Shown piece after piece: positions 1-7,764 of a DNA stretch of 64,000 nt. Under the pieces are notes generated by a model. It was not told the DNA's origin. It saw nothing but the letters and a program-made list of their open reading frames with translations, and ran no database searches. The first letter of the stretch is position 1. The number at the start of each line of letters is the position of its first letter. A program made the position numbers and the translations under genes. Source of the DNA: Desulfovibrio litoralis DSM 11393 (GTDB lineage Bacteria; Desulfobacterota; Desulfovibrionia; Desulfovibrionales; Desulfovibrionaceae); NCBI RefSeq assembly GCF_900143255.1, contig NZ_FRDI01000006.1, positions 78,234-142,233 of the forward strand, in the 5' to 3' direction.

Positions 1-598
1 AAAGAGTATGTGGCAGAGAGTTTTTGGTTTTTCCCTGAATAATTGAGAGGTGCATGGGGCAGGCTTTTTCACATTTTTTACAGCTTATACAGACGTCTTT
101 ATCAACCTCGAGGTGATATTTGTCGCCACCGAGAAAGCTTTGAATGGTTCCTGTTGGACAAATGCAACACCATGCTCTGGCATTCCAAAAAAATGCTACA
201 ATTGCACCGAAGACTGTGGTTACAAAACAGATCAGCCAAAAAACATAACCCCAATGTTCCCAATTTAACGGGTCTCGACTTCCGTTTAGGCCAATCATAA
301 AAAAGAGAAAAATGATAACGCCTATACGCACTTTTGTAGATTTAAACCAAAGAGGAACGGGTTTGTTCGGGCTATAAAGGCTGATTATGCGTTCAAGAAA
401 ACCGCCTCTCGGACAAAGGTTTCCGCAAAACCAACGACCGGCAATAAAACCGGAAATTATTCCGCCCGTAATAGCCACAAGAACCAAATAACCCAAAATT
501 GGAAACTTCCAGCCAAGGGCGAGAATTATGATAGTTACCGAGGCGTAAAGCCACTGGAGCCTATGGCGAGCTTTCATTGTAGAATATAGGTGCTTCAT
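1..598 (-). CDS. NapH/MauN-type 4Fe-4S polyferredoxin membrane protein (partial, 3' end off window)
   Basis: The reading frame begins at an ATG at 598 behind an AAGGA ribosome-binding site and runs off the left edge, giving about 199 residues. It has four hydrophobic segments and two cysteine pairs of the NapH type (GRWFCGNLCPRGG near residue 55 and WCCICPTGT near residue 145), followed by the start of a ferredoxin-like motif, CISCKKCEKACP. This layout is typical of membrane-bound polyferredoxins that pass electrons between the quinone pool and periplasmic or cytoplasmic Fe-S partners. The partner cannot be told because the C-terminus and downstream genes are outside the window. The family call is solid; the specific role is unknown. 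Confidence 0.85.
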   Translation of the reverse strand, partial: MKHLYSTMKARHRLQWLYASVTIIILALGWKFPILGYLVLVAITGGIISGFIAGRWFCGNLCPRGGFLERIISLYSPNKPVPLWFKSTKVRIGVIIFLFFMIGLNGSRDPLNWEHWGYVFWLICFVTTVFGAIVAFFWNARAWCCICPTGTIQSFLGGDKYHLEVDKDVCISCKKCEKACPMHLSIIQGKTKNSLPHTL

Positions 599-757
599 AA
601 ACGTAGAGTCCTTTTGATCTCAAATGTAGTAAGATGATTTTGATGAGTATGTGTTATTTACAGATATCTTGGCGTGTTAAGAGGTGTTTTATGTAAATAT
701 TTTCTAGTATGCTATTTGATTGTGTTTGTGTCAAGCCATCTTGCTTTATATTAAGAT

Positions 758-978
758 AAGACCATTGCAAAACCCACTAATTTTACAGGGAAATTAATTT
801 TTCCTTGTTCCCCCAAAGCCACTCGCAGGCAAAGCCCGCCTAGTGTCATATCGTTTCGAGGGATACCCCCGAAGCCCCCAAAGCCACTCGCAGGCAAAGC
901 CAGACTAGTGGCTTTATTCATGATTTTTGGAGTGTCTGTCTGACGCAATCCACTTTGAGCTTATTGTGCAATAGTCTC
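758..978 (+). mobile_element. MITE-like element, long GC-rich variant
   Basis: The 221-bp element begins AAGACCATTGCAAAAC and ends GTGCAATAGTCTC, an imperfect terminal inverted repeat shared with other copies in the window. It is flanked by AAGAT (753-757) and AAGAC (979-983), a 5-bp target duplication with one mismatch. Unlike the other copies its interior carries a GC-rich insert with an internal direct repeat (about 813-843 and 879-909). It has no credible coding capacity: the 65-codon frame across it is made of repeat sequence. The rest of the 599-1106 gap is AT-rich and shows nothing else I can name. Confidence 0.75.
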
Positions 979-1106
979 AAGACAAGGATAAAAATAGTGA
1001 TGGTTTTATTTTGTATTAGCTTGAGAGCAAAACATGGGCGTACTTGACAGAGCAGTAATCAACACATACTGTAAAATATAATATTCTTAAAATAAGGAGC
1101 AAAATA

Positions 1107-1844
1107 ATGAGTAACATTTTTGACACTATTCTTAATAACCCGGCTTTAAAAGATATAACAACAAAAGCACAGGAAACTATAGGAAATATGAGCAATAGCG
1201 GTGCTAGCGGTGTAAAAGACATGCTTGGAGGCAATAACCTTGGTGGCTTACTCGGAGCCGGGGCTTTGGGCGGTTTACTCGGAGTTCTTGTTTCTGGAAA
1301 AACAGCAAAAAAAGTAGCGAAAGGTGCTTTGGTTGTTGGCGGAACGGCTGCCGTTGGTGCTGTTGCATGGCAATTTTATCAAAAATGGTCTCAAAAAGGT
1401 TCAGATAATGGCAATGTGCAAAATCAAACGCCTTTACCGGTTCAATCAGGCGTTAATCCTCCCGTAGCACAACCAGCCTCTCAAACCGCAGATGTATTGG
1501 TTGAAGCGATGGTGTTTGCGGCGAGAGCCGACGGACATATTGATGATGAAGAAAAAAGCAGAATTTATGACACCTTGGAAAAGTTGTATCCCGGACAAGA
1601 GCAAAGTGCCATACTCGAAAGTTTATTAAACAAGCCTCTTGACCCTGCGTCTATTGCTTCAAAAATTACAAATCAGGAAGAGGCTTATGATATATATAAA
1701 ATCTCTTGTCTAATTGTTGATGTTGACCACTTTATGGAGCGTAGCTATCTAGATGGTCTTGCCTCAAGTTTAAATATTTCTGCGGAAATGAAATTTCGTT
1801 TGGAACAAGAGGCGGAATCTGCCAAAAAATCTTTATATGCATAA
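1107..1844 (+). CDS. DUF533 family protein (YebE-like, TerB-related)
   Basis: A 245-residue protein starting at ATG 1107 behind AAGGAG. The N-terminal third is rich in glycine and alanine and contains the repeated GGLLGAGALGGLLG motif. A hydrophobic stretch follows at about 70-90, then a Pro/Gln linker. The C-terminal half (about 128-245) is a helical TerB-like domain with the acidic motif AARADGHIDDEE. This matches the DUF533/YebE arrangement of an inner-membrane protein with a tellurite-resistance-like cytoplasmic domain. No biochemical function is established. It stands alone between a MITE and the peroxiredoxin gene. Confidence 0.85.
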   Translation: MSNIFDTILNNPALKDITTKAQETIGNMSNSGASGVKDMLGGNNLGGLLGAGALGGLLGVLVSGKTAKKVAKGALVVGGTAAVGAVAWQFYQKWSQKGSDNGNVQNQTPLPVQSGVNPPVAQPASQTADVLVEAMVFAARADGHIDDEEKSRIYDTLEKLYPGQEQSAILESLLNKPLDPASIASKITNQEEAYDIYKISCLIVDVDHFMERSYLDGLASSLNISAEMKFRLEQEAESAKKSLYA

Positions 1845-1962
1845 TGTTTTTAGTGAGTTATATTTTTTAGCTAATGTTTGTTGAATTCTTTTTTCTTGTA
1901 TCTCTGAGAAAAATAGATTACTCTAATTTATTATGTTATGCTTTTAGCTAATGAGGTTTGAA

Positions 1963-2589
1963 ATGGTCAATATTAATACTTGCACTTCCAGTGGCTTACA
2001 GCTTGGAACTTTGATTAAAAATTTTAAATTTAGTTCTTATAATCCTGATGTTGATAAATTTGAAGAACATAGTTTTTCTGAGTATGTTTTAGCTCAAAAG
2101 TGGCTTGTTCTCTTTTTCTATCCTGCTGACTTCACCTTTGTTTGCCCGACTGAGCTTTATGATATTTCTTCTTGTTATGGTGAGTTGCAAAAAAATAATG
2201 TGGAAGTTGTGTCTATGTCTACAGATACTAAATTTTCACATCTTGCTTGGTATAAAGCCGAAGAGCTTTTGCATGATATAAAATTCCAAATGGGTGCAGA
2301 CCCAACCGGAGAAATTGCCAGTTATTTTGGCGTTTATGATTCTGACGCCGGAACAGCACTAAGAGGAACGTTTATTATAAACCCTGAGGGTATTTTGGTG
2401 GGTTCCGAGATTAATTATTATAATGTTGGAAGAAATGCGACCGAACTTTTACGCAAGATGAAGGCTTATACCTACGTTTATAAAAACCCTCATCACGTTT
2501 GTCCGGCGGCGTGGGAAGAGGGAGAAGGCGTCTTAACTCCGTCTGAAGCTCTGGTTGGGCGTGTTTCAAACAATTTTGAGGTTAAATAA
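1963..2589 (+). CDS. typical 2-Cys peroxiredoxin (AhpC/TSA family)
   Basis: This thiol peroxidase reduces H2O2 and organic hydroperoxides. The peroxidatic cysteine is in DFTFVCPTE and the resolving cysteine in HHVCPAAW near the C-terminus, so it is the typical dimeric 2-Cys type. An ATG four codons upstream (1951) is possible, but GAGG at 1953-1956 sits six bases before the ATG at 1963, which I take as the start (208 residues). No dedicated reductase (AhpF) lies next to it, so electrons presumably come from thioredoxin or a rubredoxin-type donor. It is probably part of oxygen defence in an anaerobe. Confidence 0.9.
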   Translation: MVNINTCTSSGLQLGTLIKNFKFSSYNPDVDKFEEHSFSEYVLAQKWLVLFFYPADFTFVCPTELYDISSCYGELQKNNVEVVSMSTDTKFSHLAWYKAEELLHDIKFQMGADPTGEIASYFGVYDSDAGTALRGTFIINPEGILVGSEINYYNVGRNATELLRKMKAYTYVYKNPHHVCPAAWEEGEGVLTPSEALVGRVSNNFEVK

Positions 2590-2637
2590 TTTTTTAGTGT
2601 TTTTTTATAGTCGATTAAAGGGAGTTGAGAGGAAAAA

Positions 2638-3159
2638 ATGATAAACAAAAAATATACTTTTTCATGGGATTTGATAGGCGAAAATATTTATTCCGCACGT
2701 CCTAGTCTTGGACCTTATACGAGAATTGAAGTTTATAGGCTGTTGCAATATACTTTGCGTGATGTGCTTGCAAGCACTTACGGCGTTGAACAAACAGACG
2801 AACTTTTTCGTAAAGCCGGCAATTTGGCGGGCAAAGAGTTTTATAACAAATTTTGTAGCAAGTGTGCCGATGTGCCTGAACTTGTTAAACAAATAGAAGA
2901 GCAATTTAAAAGCTTGGGTATAGGTATTTTCCGTGTTGAAAACGTAAATATTGATAACTTGAGTTTTACTTTAAGCGTTGATGAAGACCTTGATTGTTCG
3001 GGTTTGCCTGATTCCAATGAACAGATTTGCGTTTATGACGAAGGCTTTATCCAGGGAATTTTAGAATCACACACGGGTAAACCTTTTACTGTACGTGAAA
3101 TCGACTGTTGGTGTATTGGGGGAAGAACCTGTCGTTTTTCTGCTCAAGGAGAAAAATAA
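2638..3159 (+). CDS. V4R domain sensor protein
   Basis: A 173-residue protein with a GAGAGG site upstream of ATG 2638. The C-terminal half matches the V4R (4-vinyl reductase-like) small-ligand-binding domain: conserved cysteines in DCSGLP and in the terminal CWCIGGRTCRF motif. A CSKC pair sits mid-protein. V4R domains bind hydrophobic small molecules or metals and often regulate signalling partners. The diguanylate cyclase gene begins six bases after the stop, so the two are almost certainly cotranscribed and this protein is likely the input module for c-di-GMP production. The ligand is unknown. Confidence 0.8.
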   Translation: MINKKYTFSWDLIGENIYSARPSLGPYTRIEVYRLLQYTLRDVLASTYGVEQTDELFRKAGNLAGKEFYNKFCSKCADVPELVKQIEEQFKSLGIGIFRVENVNIDNLSFTLSVDEDLDCSGLPDSNEQICVYDEGFIQGILESHTGKPFTVREIDCWCIGGRTCRFSAQGEK

Positions 3160-3165
3160 GTCGGC

Positions 3166-4206
3166 ATGGACGATAAATTGCTTTCTGATGATGTTTATAA
3201 AGTTCTCGGATATGTGGAACAGCTGTTAAACTCTCCCGTTACGCCTCAAATTCCCGATGAATATGCTCATGATGACCGTTTTCTTCGTTTTCATGAAACA
3301 GCTTTGGGCGTTAGGGACTCTGTTGAGTCGTTTGCTAAGGGTGAAATGTCTCAGCCTATTGTTGTGCGTGGTTTTTTAGCCGGATCTTTAAAGGCATTAC
3401 AAGCTAATTTACGTCATTTGGTTTGGAAGGTTCAACAGGTTGAAAAAGGTGATTATTCCCAACGTGTTAGTTTTATGGGCGATTTTTCTGACGCGTTTAA
3501 CAGTATGGTCGTTCAACTTGCAACCACAATTGATATTCTTAAAGAAAAAGAAGAGTCTTTGCTTAATCTTGCAATCTCTTTACAAGAAGAAGCCCGTAAG
3601 CGTAGCATTGCCATTCAGGAATTGAAAAAAAGCGAAGCGAATTATAAATATTTGGCTCAACACGACCCCTTGACCGGGGCTTTAAACAGGCGTTCGTTTT
3701 TTTCTTTGGCCATTGCGAAATTGAAACACTCGTTAAGTGGTGGGCGTAGTAGCTGTATCTGTATGCTTGATATAGATTATTTTAAAGCAATTAATGATAA
3801 CTACGGACATACTGAAGGGGATAAAGCTCTTAAATCTATTGTTGACAACAGCTTGCCCTGCCTTCGCCAATCAGACATTATGGGACGTTTTGGCGGAGAG
3901 GAATTTATTTTTTTGTTTGCCGATGTGGATAAAGAACAAGGCGTAAAAGCGGCAGAACGTATTAGAACAACAATAGAAAATAATCCCTTTACTCTGTCTG
4001 ATGGAACAATAATTCCGCTTAGGGTGAGTCTTGGTGTGGTGGATCTTTGTGAAGAATCTACCTCTGCAAATTGTAGTATAGAACAGCTTTTGCGAAATGG
4101 CGTTAAAGCAGCCGATAAGGCACTTTATCAGGCTAAGGCAAAGGGGCGCAACTGTGTTTGTTTTACTTCACTTGATGAGCTTGATGGGCTTAATGAACTT
4201 GGTTAA
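3166..4206 (+). CDS. GGDEF diguanylate cyclase
   Basis: A 346-residue soluble protein. The N-terminal ~130 residues include a HAMP-like helical region, then a coiled-coil segment (about 120-160) and the GGDEF domain (about 165-340). The active-site signature is RFGGEEF (GGEEF at about 243-247) and an RxxD inhibitory site (RQSD) lies five residues before it, so the enzyme should make c-di-GMP and be product-inhibited. No transmembrane segment is visible. It sits in an operon with the V4R gene just upstream, suggesting a two-protein sensor and cyclase pair. The gene ends in short TTAACTTGG-type direct repeats that continue past the stop codon. Confidence 0.9.
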   Translation: MDDKLLSDDVYKVLGYVEQLLNSPVTPQIPDEYAHDDRFLRFHETALGVRDSVESFAKGEMSQPIVVRGFLAGSLKALQANLRHLVWKVQQVEKGDYSQRVSFMGDFSDAFNSMVVQLATTIDILKEKEESLLNLAISLQEEARKRSIAIQELKKSEANYKYLAQHDPLTGALNRRSFFSLAIAKLKHSLSGGRSSCICMLDIDYFKAINDNYGHTEGDKALKSIVDNSLPCLRQSDIMGRFGGEEFIFLFADVDKEQGVKAAERIRTTIENNPFTLSDGTIIPLRVSLGVVDLCEESTSANCSIEQLLRNGVKAADKALYQAKAKGRNCVCFTSLDELDGLNELG

Positions 4207-4231
4207 CTTGGTTAACTTGATTAACTTGGGT
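4196..4231 (+). repeat. short tandem repeat, 9-10 bp unit
   Basis: The motif TTAACTTGG is repeated three to four times across the stop codon of the diguanylate cyclase gene. This is a simple-sequence tract that could vary the last residues of the protein by slippage. The significance is low. Confidence 0.6.
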
Positions 4232-4309
4232 GAATAAATTTTTAGTGGTTTCAAAAAGCTTTTTGTTCGTGATTAATCTTTGCTGTTTACTCAAACCGTT
4301 AGCGTAATT

Positions 4310-4963
4310 TTACCAATTTATCGGTTGAGATAAATAGCTGTTTGCCTCGCTAAAATGTTTACAGCCCAAAAAGCCTCTAAAAGCAGAAAGCGGAGAAGGG
4401 TGAGCCGCTTTTAAAATAAGGTTTTTTGAGGCGTTTACAAGGCTTGCTTTTTTTTGTGCGTAAGCCCCCCAAAGCATATAGACCAAACCTGTTTTATTTT
4501 CGTTTAGCTTGGCAATGACTGCATCTGTAAAAAGCTCCCAGCCTTTTCCGGCGTGAGAGGCGGCGCTATGGGCTCTTACCGTTAAAACGGAATTTAACAT
4601 AAGTACCCCTTGCTTTGCCCAAGGTTCGAGGTCTCCGCTTTTAGGTTGCGAATATCCACAGGCGACGACTTCTTTAAAAATATTGATTAAAGATGGGGGA
4701 AGCGGTGTTTTGTCTGAAACGGAAAAGCATAACCCGTTTGCTTGACCTTCGCCGTGATAAGGGTCTTGTCCGATGATTACCACTTTGAGAGTATCAACAG
4801 GGCATAAGTCAAAGGCTCTGAAAATATTTTTACCACTCGGAAAAATTTTATTTGTGGAATATTCATTACGCACAAATTCTTTAAGTTTTAAAAAATAGGG
4901 TTTTTCAAATTCATCTTTTAAAAGCTTATACCAGTCGTCGGCTATTTTTACACTTTTAGTCAT
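4310..4963 (-). CDS. ung: uracil-DNA glycosylase, family 1
   Basis: The 217-residue enzyme removes uracil from DNA to start base-excision repair. The water-activating motif GQDPYHGEGQANGL and the second signature HPSPLSAFRGF are intact, as is the LMLNSVLTVR core segment. Length and motif order match family-1 UNG. It is monocistronic and convergent with the diguanylate cyclase gene; no strong terminator hairpin was found between them. A MITE lies 35 bp upstream of its start codon. Confidence 0.95.
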   Translation of the reverse strand: MTKSVKIADDWYKLLKDEFEKPYFLKLKEFVRNEYSTNKIFPSGKNIFRAFDLCPVDTLKVVIIGQDPYHGEGQANGLCFSVSDKTPLPPSLINIFKEVVACGYSQPKSGDLEPWAKQGVLMLNSVLTVRAHSAASHAGKGWELFTDAVIAKLNENKTGLVYMLWGAYAQKKASLVNASKNLILKAAHPSPLSAFRGFLGCKHFSEANSYLSQPINW

Positions 4964-4997
4964 ATTTTAATCTCGTGGCTTAGTTTTGTAACAATAT

Positions 4998-5081
4998 AAG
5001 ACCATTGCAAAACTCTGTTTTGCGTTCTTTATTCGTAGTTTTGGGAGTGTCTTTCTGACGAAAGCCACTTTGAGCCTCCTC
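4998..5081 (+). mobile_element. MITE-like element, short form
   Basis: The 84-bp copy starts AAGACCATTGCAAAAC and contains the subterminal hairpin GCAAAACTCTGTTTTGC and the GGAGTGTCTTTCTGACG core. Most of the right terminal repeat is deleted (it ends GAGCCTCCTC). It is flanked by AATAT on both sides (4993-4997 and 5082-5086), which marks a 5-bp target duplication. It occupies part of the 417-bp gap between ung and the chemoreceptor; the remainder is AT-rich leader and promoter sequence. Confidence 0.75.
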
Positions 5082-5273
5082 AATATTATATTTATACTTG
5101 CACCTTGTAAAATCTTTTAATTTAAAATCAAAACAATTAAAAGACTAGGGCTTATATTTTCTTCAGCATCTTCTATATTTTTGTTTCTATATTATTTAAG
5201 GCATTTAAGATATTTTGAGTATTTTTTTTTGTTTACTGTCTAAAATATATACTCTTTTTTTTCTTGGTTTTAA

Positions 5274-5302
5274 TTGACGACTAATATGAAAGCGTATAGA
5301 AT
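5274..5302 (+). promoter_or_regulatory. candidate sigma-70 promoter of the chemoreceptor gene
   Basis: TTGACG (5274-5279) and TAGAAT (5297-5302) are separated by 17 bp and lie about 78 bp upstream of the start codon. This is a visual consensus match only. Confidence 0.45.
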
Positions 5303-5380
5303 TATTATGATAATTAGGAAATAGAGTGATTTCTTGGTGCTTGTAGCGTGTAATTATTTTTACTTAAGTACGGAGGTTCT

Positions 5381-7132
5381 ATGTATCGCTTTGGTTTAAC
5401 CGGAAAATTTCTTTTTACTCTTTCTGTTGGTGCTTTTGCACTTGGTGTTACCGCGTTGCTGTTTATTTTTGCAGTAAATGATATTAGTGATGATAATGAA
5501 AAATTATTTCAAGTTGATACGGCGGGAAAAATTGCGACTTTAGAAATATCTCGTGATATTAACTATATAAGCCGTTTAACCAGAGATAGCATGTTAGGCG
5601 GTGATTTGCAAAAAAATCTGACCAAATTACAAGAGCTGGCAAGAGAAAACAGAGCACGTTTTGACAGGCTTGAACAAACGCCCTTTGATAACAATACATT
5701 AGGGGTTATTCGTAAAGCAAGAGACTCGGCTACGAAGTTTATCGGTAGTGGTGAAGACATTATACGAAAACTTGAACAAACTCCGATTAATGAGCGTCAT
5801 AATATTTATAAAATTTATGAAAAAGAGGCGACTCCTTTTGCTAACGCCTTTAGGGCGGATTTTAGCACTTTAGATAAATTGATGAGCGAGCGTTATCTGG
5901 CAATTCAAAAACATACGTCTCAAAAATTAAAAATGCATAAACGCATTGCAATCATTACATTTTTATTTTCAACATTTTTGATTTACGCTGTTGGTTATTT
6001 TATCACCCGAAGCGACCTTAAAGCGATGAGAGCGTGTATTGCGTTTTCTGCCAAGCTTGGGAGTGATGGTTTAGTTGAGCGTTTAGACCCTGATTCAAGT
6101 GCTTCTATGTATCCTTTGGTTCTTTCGTTAAACGAAGCGGCGGATAATATTGAAAAAAATAAAAAAATGGCAAGTGAAGCCACCGCCTTGGCAGTTAAAG
6201 AAAGTGAAGAAGCAAAGCGTTTCCTTGCTCAAGCAGAAGAGGCGAAAAAAGCCGCTGAACGTGCTAAAGCAGAAGGAATGCAGACGGCTGCCGTTCATCT
6301 TGATCAAATAGTTTCAGATATTGGTGAACTTTCTGAAGCTTTAGTTTCTCAAATTTTCAGGTCAGAAGCAGGCACAAAAAGGCAAACCGAATTGGTGGCA
6401 GAAACCGCAACGGCAATGGAAGAAATGAACTCTTCTGTTTTGGAGATCGCTCATAATTCCGAAGATGCTTCGACTGTTGCTGCCAATGCCAGAGAAAAGG
6501 CCTTAAGCGGTGCAAATACCGTGGCGAATGTTTCGGCGTTAATGGTGCGTTTACAAGAACAGTCTCTTAATCTTAAAAAAGATATGGACATTTTAAACTC
6601 ACATACTACGGCAATCAATCAAATTATGGGCGTTATTTCAGATATTGCTGATCAGACCAACCTTTTGGCTCTTAATGCGGCGATAGAAGCCGCCAGAGCC
6701 GGCGAAGCCGGAAGGGGCTTTGCGGTTGTTGCCGATGAAGTGCGTAAGTTAGCTGAAAAAACTATGCACTCCACAGCTGATGTTGCCAAAGCCATTAAAT
6801 CAATCCAAGAAAGTACAAGCCACAGTATCAGTCGTGTGGAACAAACAACAGTAACGATTAATGATGTCTCAAAATCTGTTGAAGACTCAGGGGTCGCTTT
6901 ATCTGAGATTGTAAAATTGATTGACAATACTGCCGATCAATCAAGGGCAATCGCAACCGCCAGCGAACAACAGTCAACGACAAGTGAAGCGATTAACCGT
7001 TCTGTTTCTGATATTAATATGACTGCGATGGATACAGCCGACGCTATGTACGAAGTGCGTCATGCCGTTGAAGGTTTGTCAAAACAAATTAATAAATTAG
7101 AAGACCTGATTGGAGAGTTTAAAAAAGGCTAA
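5381..7132 (+). CDS. methyl-accepting chemotaxis protein
   Basis: A 583-residue transmembrane chemoreceptor. TM1 spans about residues 8-30, a periplasmic helical sensor domain about 31-187, and TM2 about 188-208. The cytoplasmic part has a long Ala/Glu/Lys-rich coiled coil and the conserved hairpin tip around 420-461 ([19 protein letters not shown]). There is no C-terminal CheR/CheB pentapeptide. The start ATG follows GGAGG. The ligand is not predictable. A small piece of this gene's 3' end reappears near 17.3 kb. Its terminator lies beyond a MITE inserted just downstream. Confidence 0.93.
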   Translation: MYRFGLTGKFLFTLSVGAFALGVTALLFIFAVNDISDDNEKLFQVDTAGKIATLEISRDINYISRLTRDSMLGGDLQKNLTKLQELARENRARFDRLEQTPFDNNTLGVIRKARDSATKFIGSGEDIIRKLEQTPINERHNIYKIYEKEATPFANAFRADFSTLDKLMSERYLAIQKHTSQKLKMHKRIAIITFLFSTFLIYAVGYFITRSDLKAMRACIAFSAKLGSDGLVERLDPDSSASMYPLVLSLNEAADNIEKNKKMASEATALAVKESEEAKRFLAQAEEAKKAAERAKAEGMQTAAVHLDQIVSDIGELSEALVSQIFRSEAGTKRQTELVAETATAMEEMNSSVLEIAHNSEDASTVAANAREKALSGANTVANVSALMVRLQEQSLNLKKDMDILNSHTTAINQIMGVISDIADQTNLLALNAAIEAARAGEAGRGFAVVADEVRKLAEKTMHSTADVAKAIKSIQESTSHSISRVEQTTVTINDVSKSVEDSGVALSEIVKLIDNTADQSRAIATASEQQSTTSEAINRSVSDINMTAMDTADAMYEVRHAVEGLSKQINKLEDLIGEFKKG

Positions 7133-7197
7133 AAAATAACCCTGTGCATTATAAATAATAATCACTGTTTTATAAGCTTTAGTTATTTTAACGAACT

Positions 7198-7283
7198 GAG
7201 ACTATTGCACAATAGGCTCAAAGTATCTTCCTTACATGAAGGCACTCCAAAAGACACGCAAAACGGAGTTTTGCAATGGTCTT
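7198..7283 (-). mobile_element. MITE-like element, short form, inverted
   Basis: The 86-bp copy is in reverse orientation: it begins GAGACTATTGCACAAT and ends GCAATGGTCTT. The subterminal hairpin GCAAAACGGAGTTTTGC is intact. Both sides carry GAACT (7193-7197 and 7284-7288), a perfect 5-bp target duplication. It has landed between the chemoreceptor stop codon and the strong hairpin that probably terminates that transcript. Confidence 0.82.
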
Positions 7284-7295
7284 GAACTGTTATTT

Positions 7296-7350
7296 AAAAA
7301 GCTAACCAAGATAAATAGCCCCTGTGGTTTAAACTTGGTTAGCTTTTGTT
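7296..7350 (+). terminator. rho-independent terminator of the chemoreceptor transcript
   Basis: An inverted repeat of about 14 bp (arms AAAAGCTAACCAAG and CTTGGTTAGCTTTT) is followed by a short T-rich run. It is displaced from the gene by the MITE at 7198-7283. The remaining 7351-7640 sequence is AT-rich and holds no recognisable gene. Confidence 0.75.
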
Positions 7351-7646
7351 TTATCTATCGTATGTAATTGTATTAATGGGGTTCCAAGAAGACGCTCTAA
7401 CCACACGCATAAGCTAAGTTTTCCTGCGACACAATGAAAAATATATAACTCATGCAATGATTTTGATTTAGTCTTTTTTGTATATATTTTATTGAATAAT
7501 GTAAAAAATAAAACATCTTTAGGTATTTCTTGTCTACCTGTAGGCTCTCTGATAATCTTTTATTATGTTTTTTAAATAGATATTTATATAGCTAATAAAA
7601 TAATAACTTTTTAGACTATGCAAACATCTTTTTGCAATATATTTTT

Positions 7647-7712
7647 CGAGGGTTATACCCCCGAAGCCACGCAAGCTTCTCAAAATCCACCGGCAGGCAA
7701 AGCCAGCCTAAT
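7647..7712 (+). repeat. GC-rich repeat shared with the interior of the 758-978 MITE
   Basis: Two blocks, CGAGGGTTATACCCCCGAAG (7647-7666) and GGCAGGCAAAGCCAGCCTA (7692-7710), recur in the same order at 856-874 and 892-908 inside the long MITE. This sequence lies just upstream of the ATPase start and gives the false impression of a 49-residue N-terminal extension. Confidence 0.6.
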
Positions 7713-7764
7713 GTCCTTTAAATTTTTTAGTTCATGTTTAATAAATACTGTGCAGGGTGATTTT

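Noticed and set aside
751-948. 65-codon frame on the minus strand
   Set aside because: It lies entirely within the MITE and its GC-rich repeat; no ribosome site.
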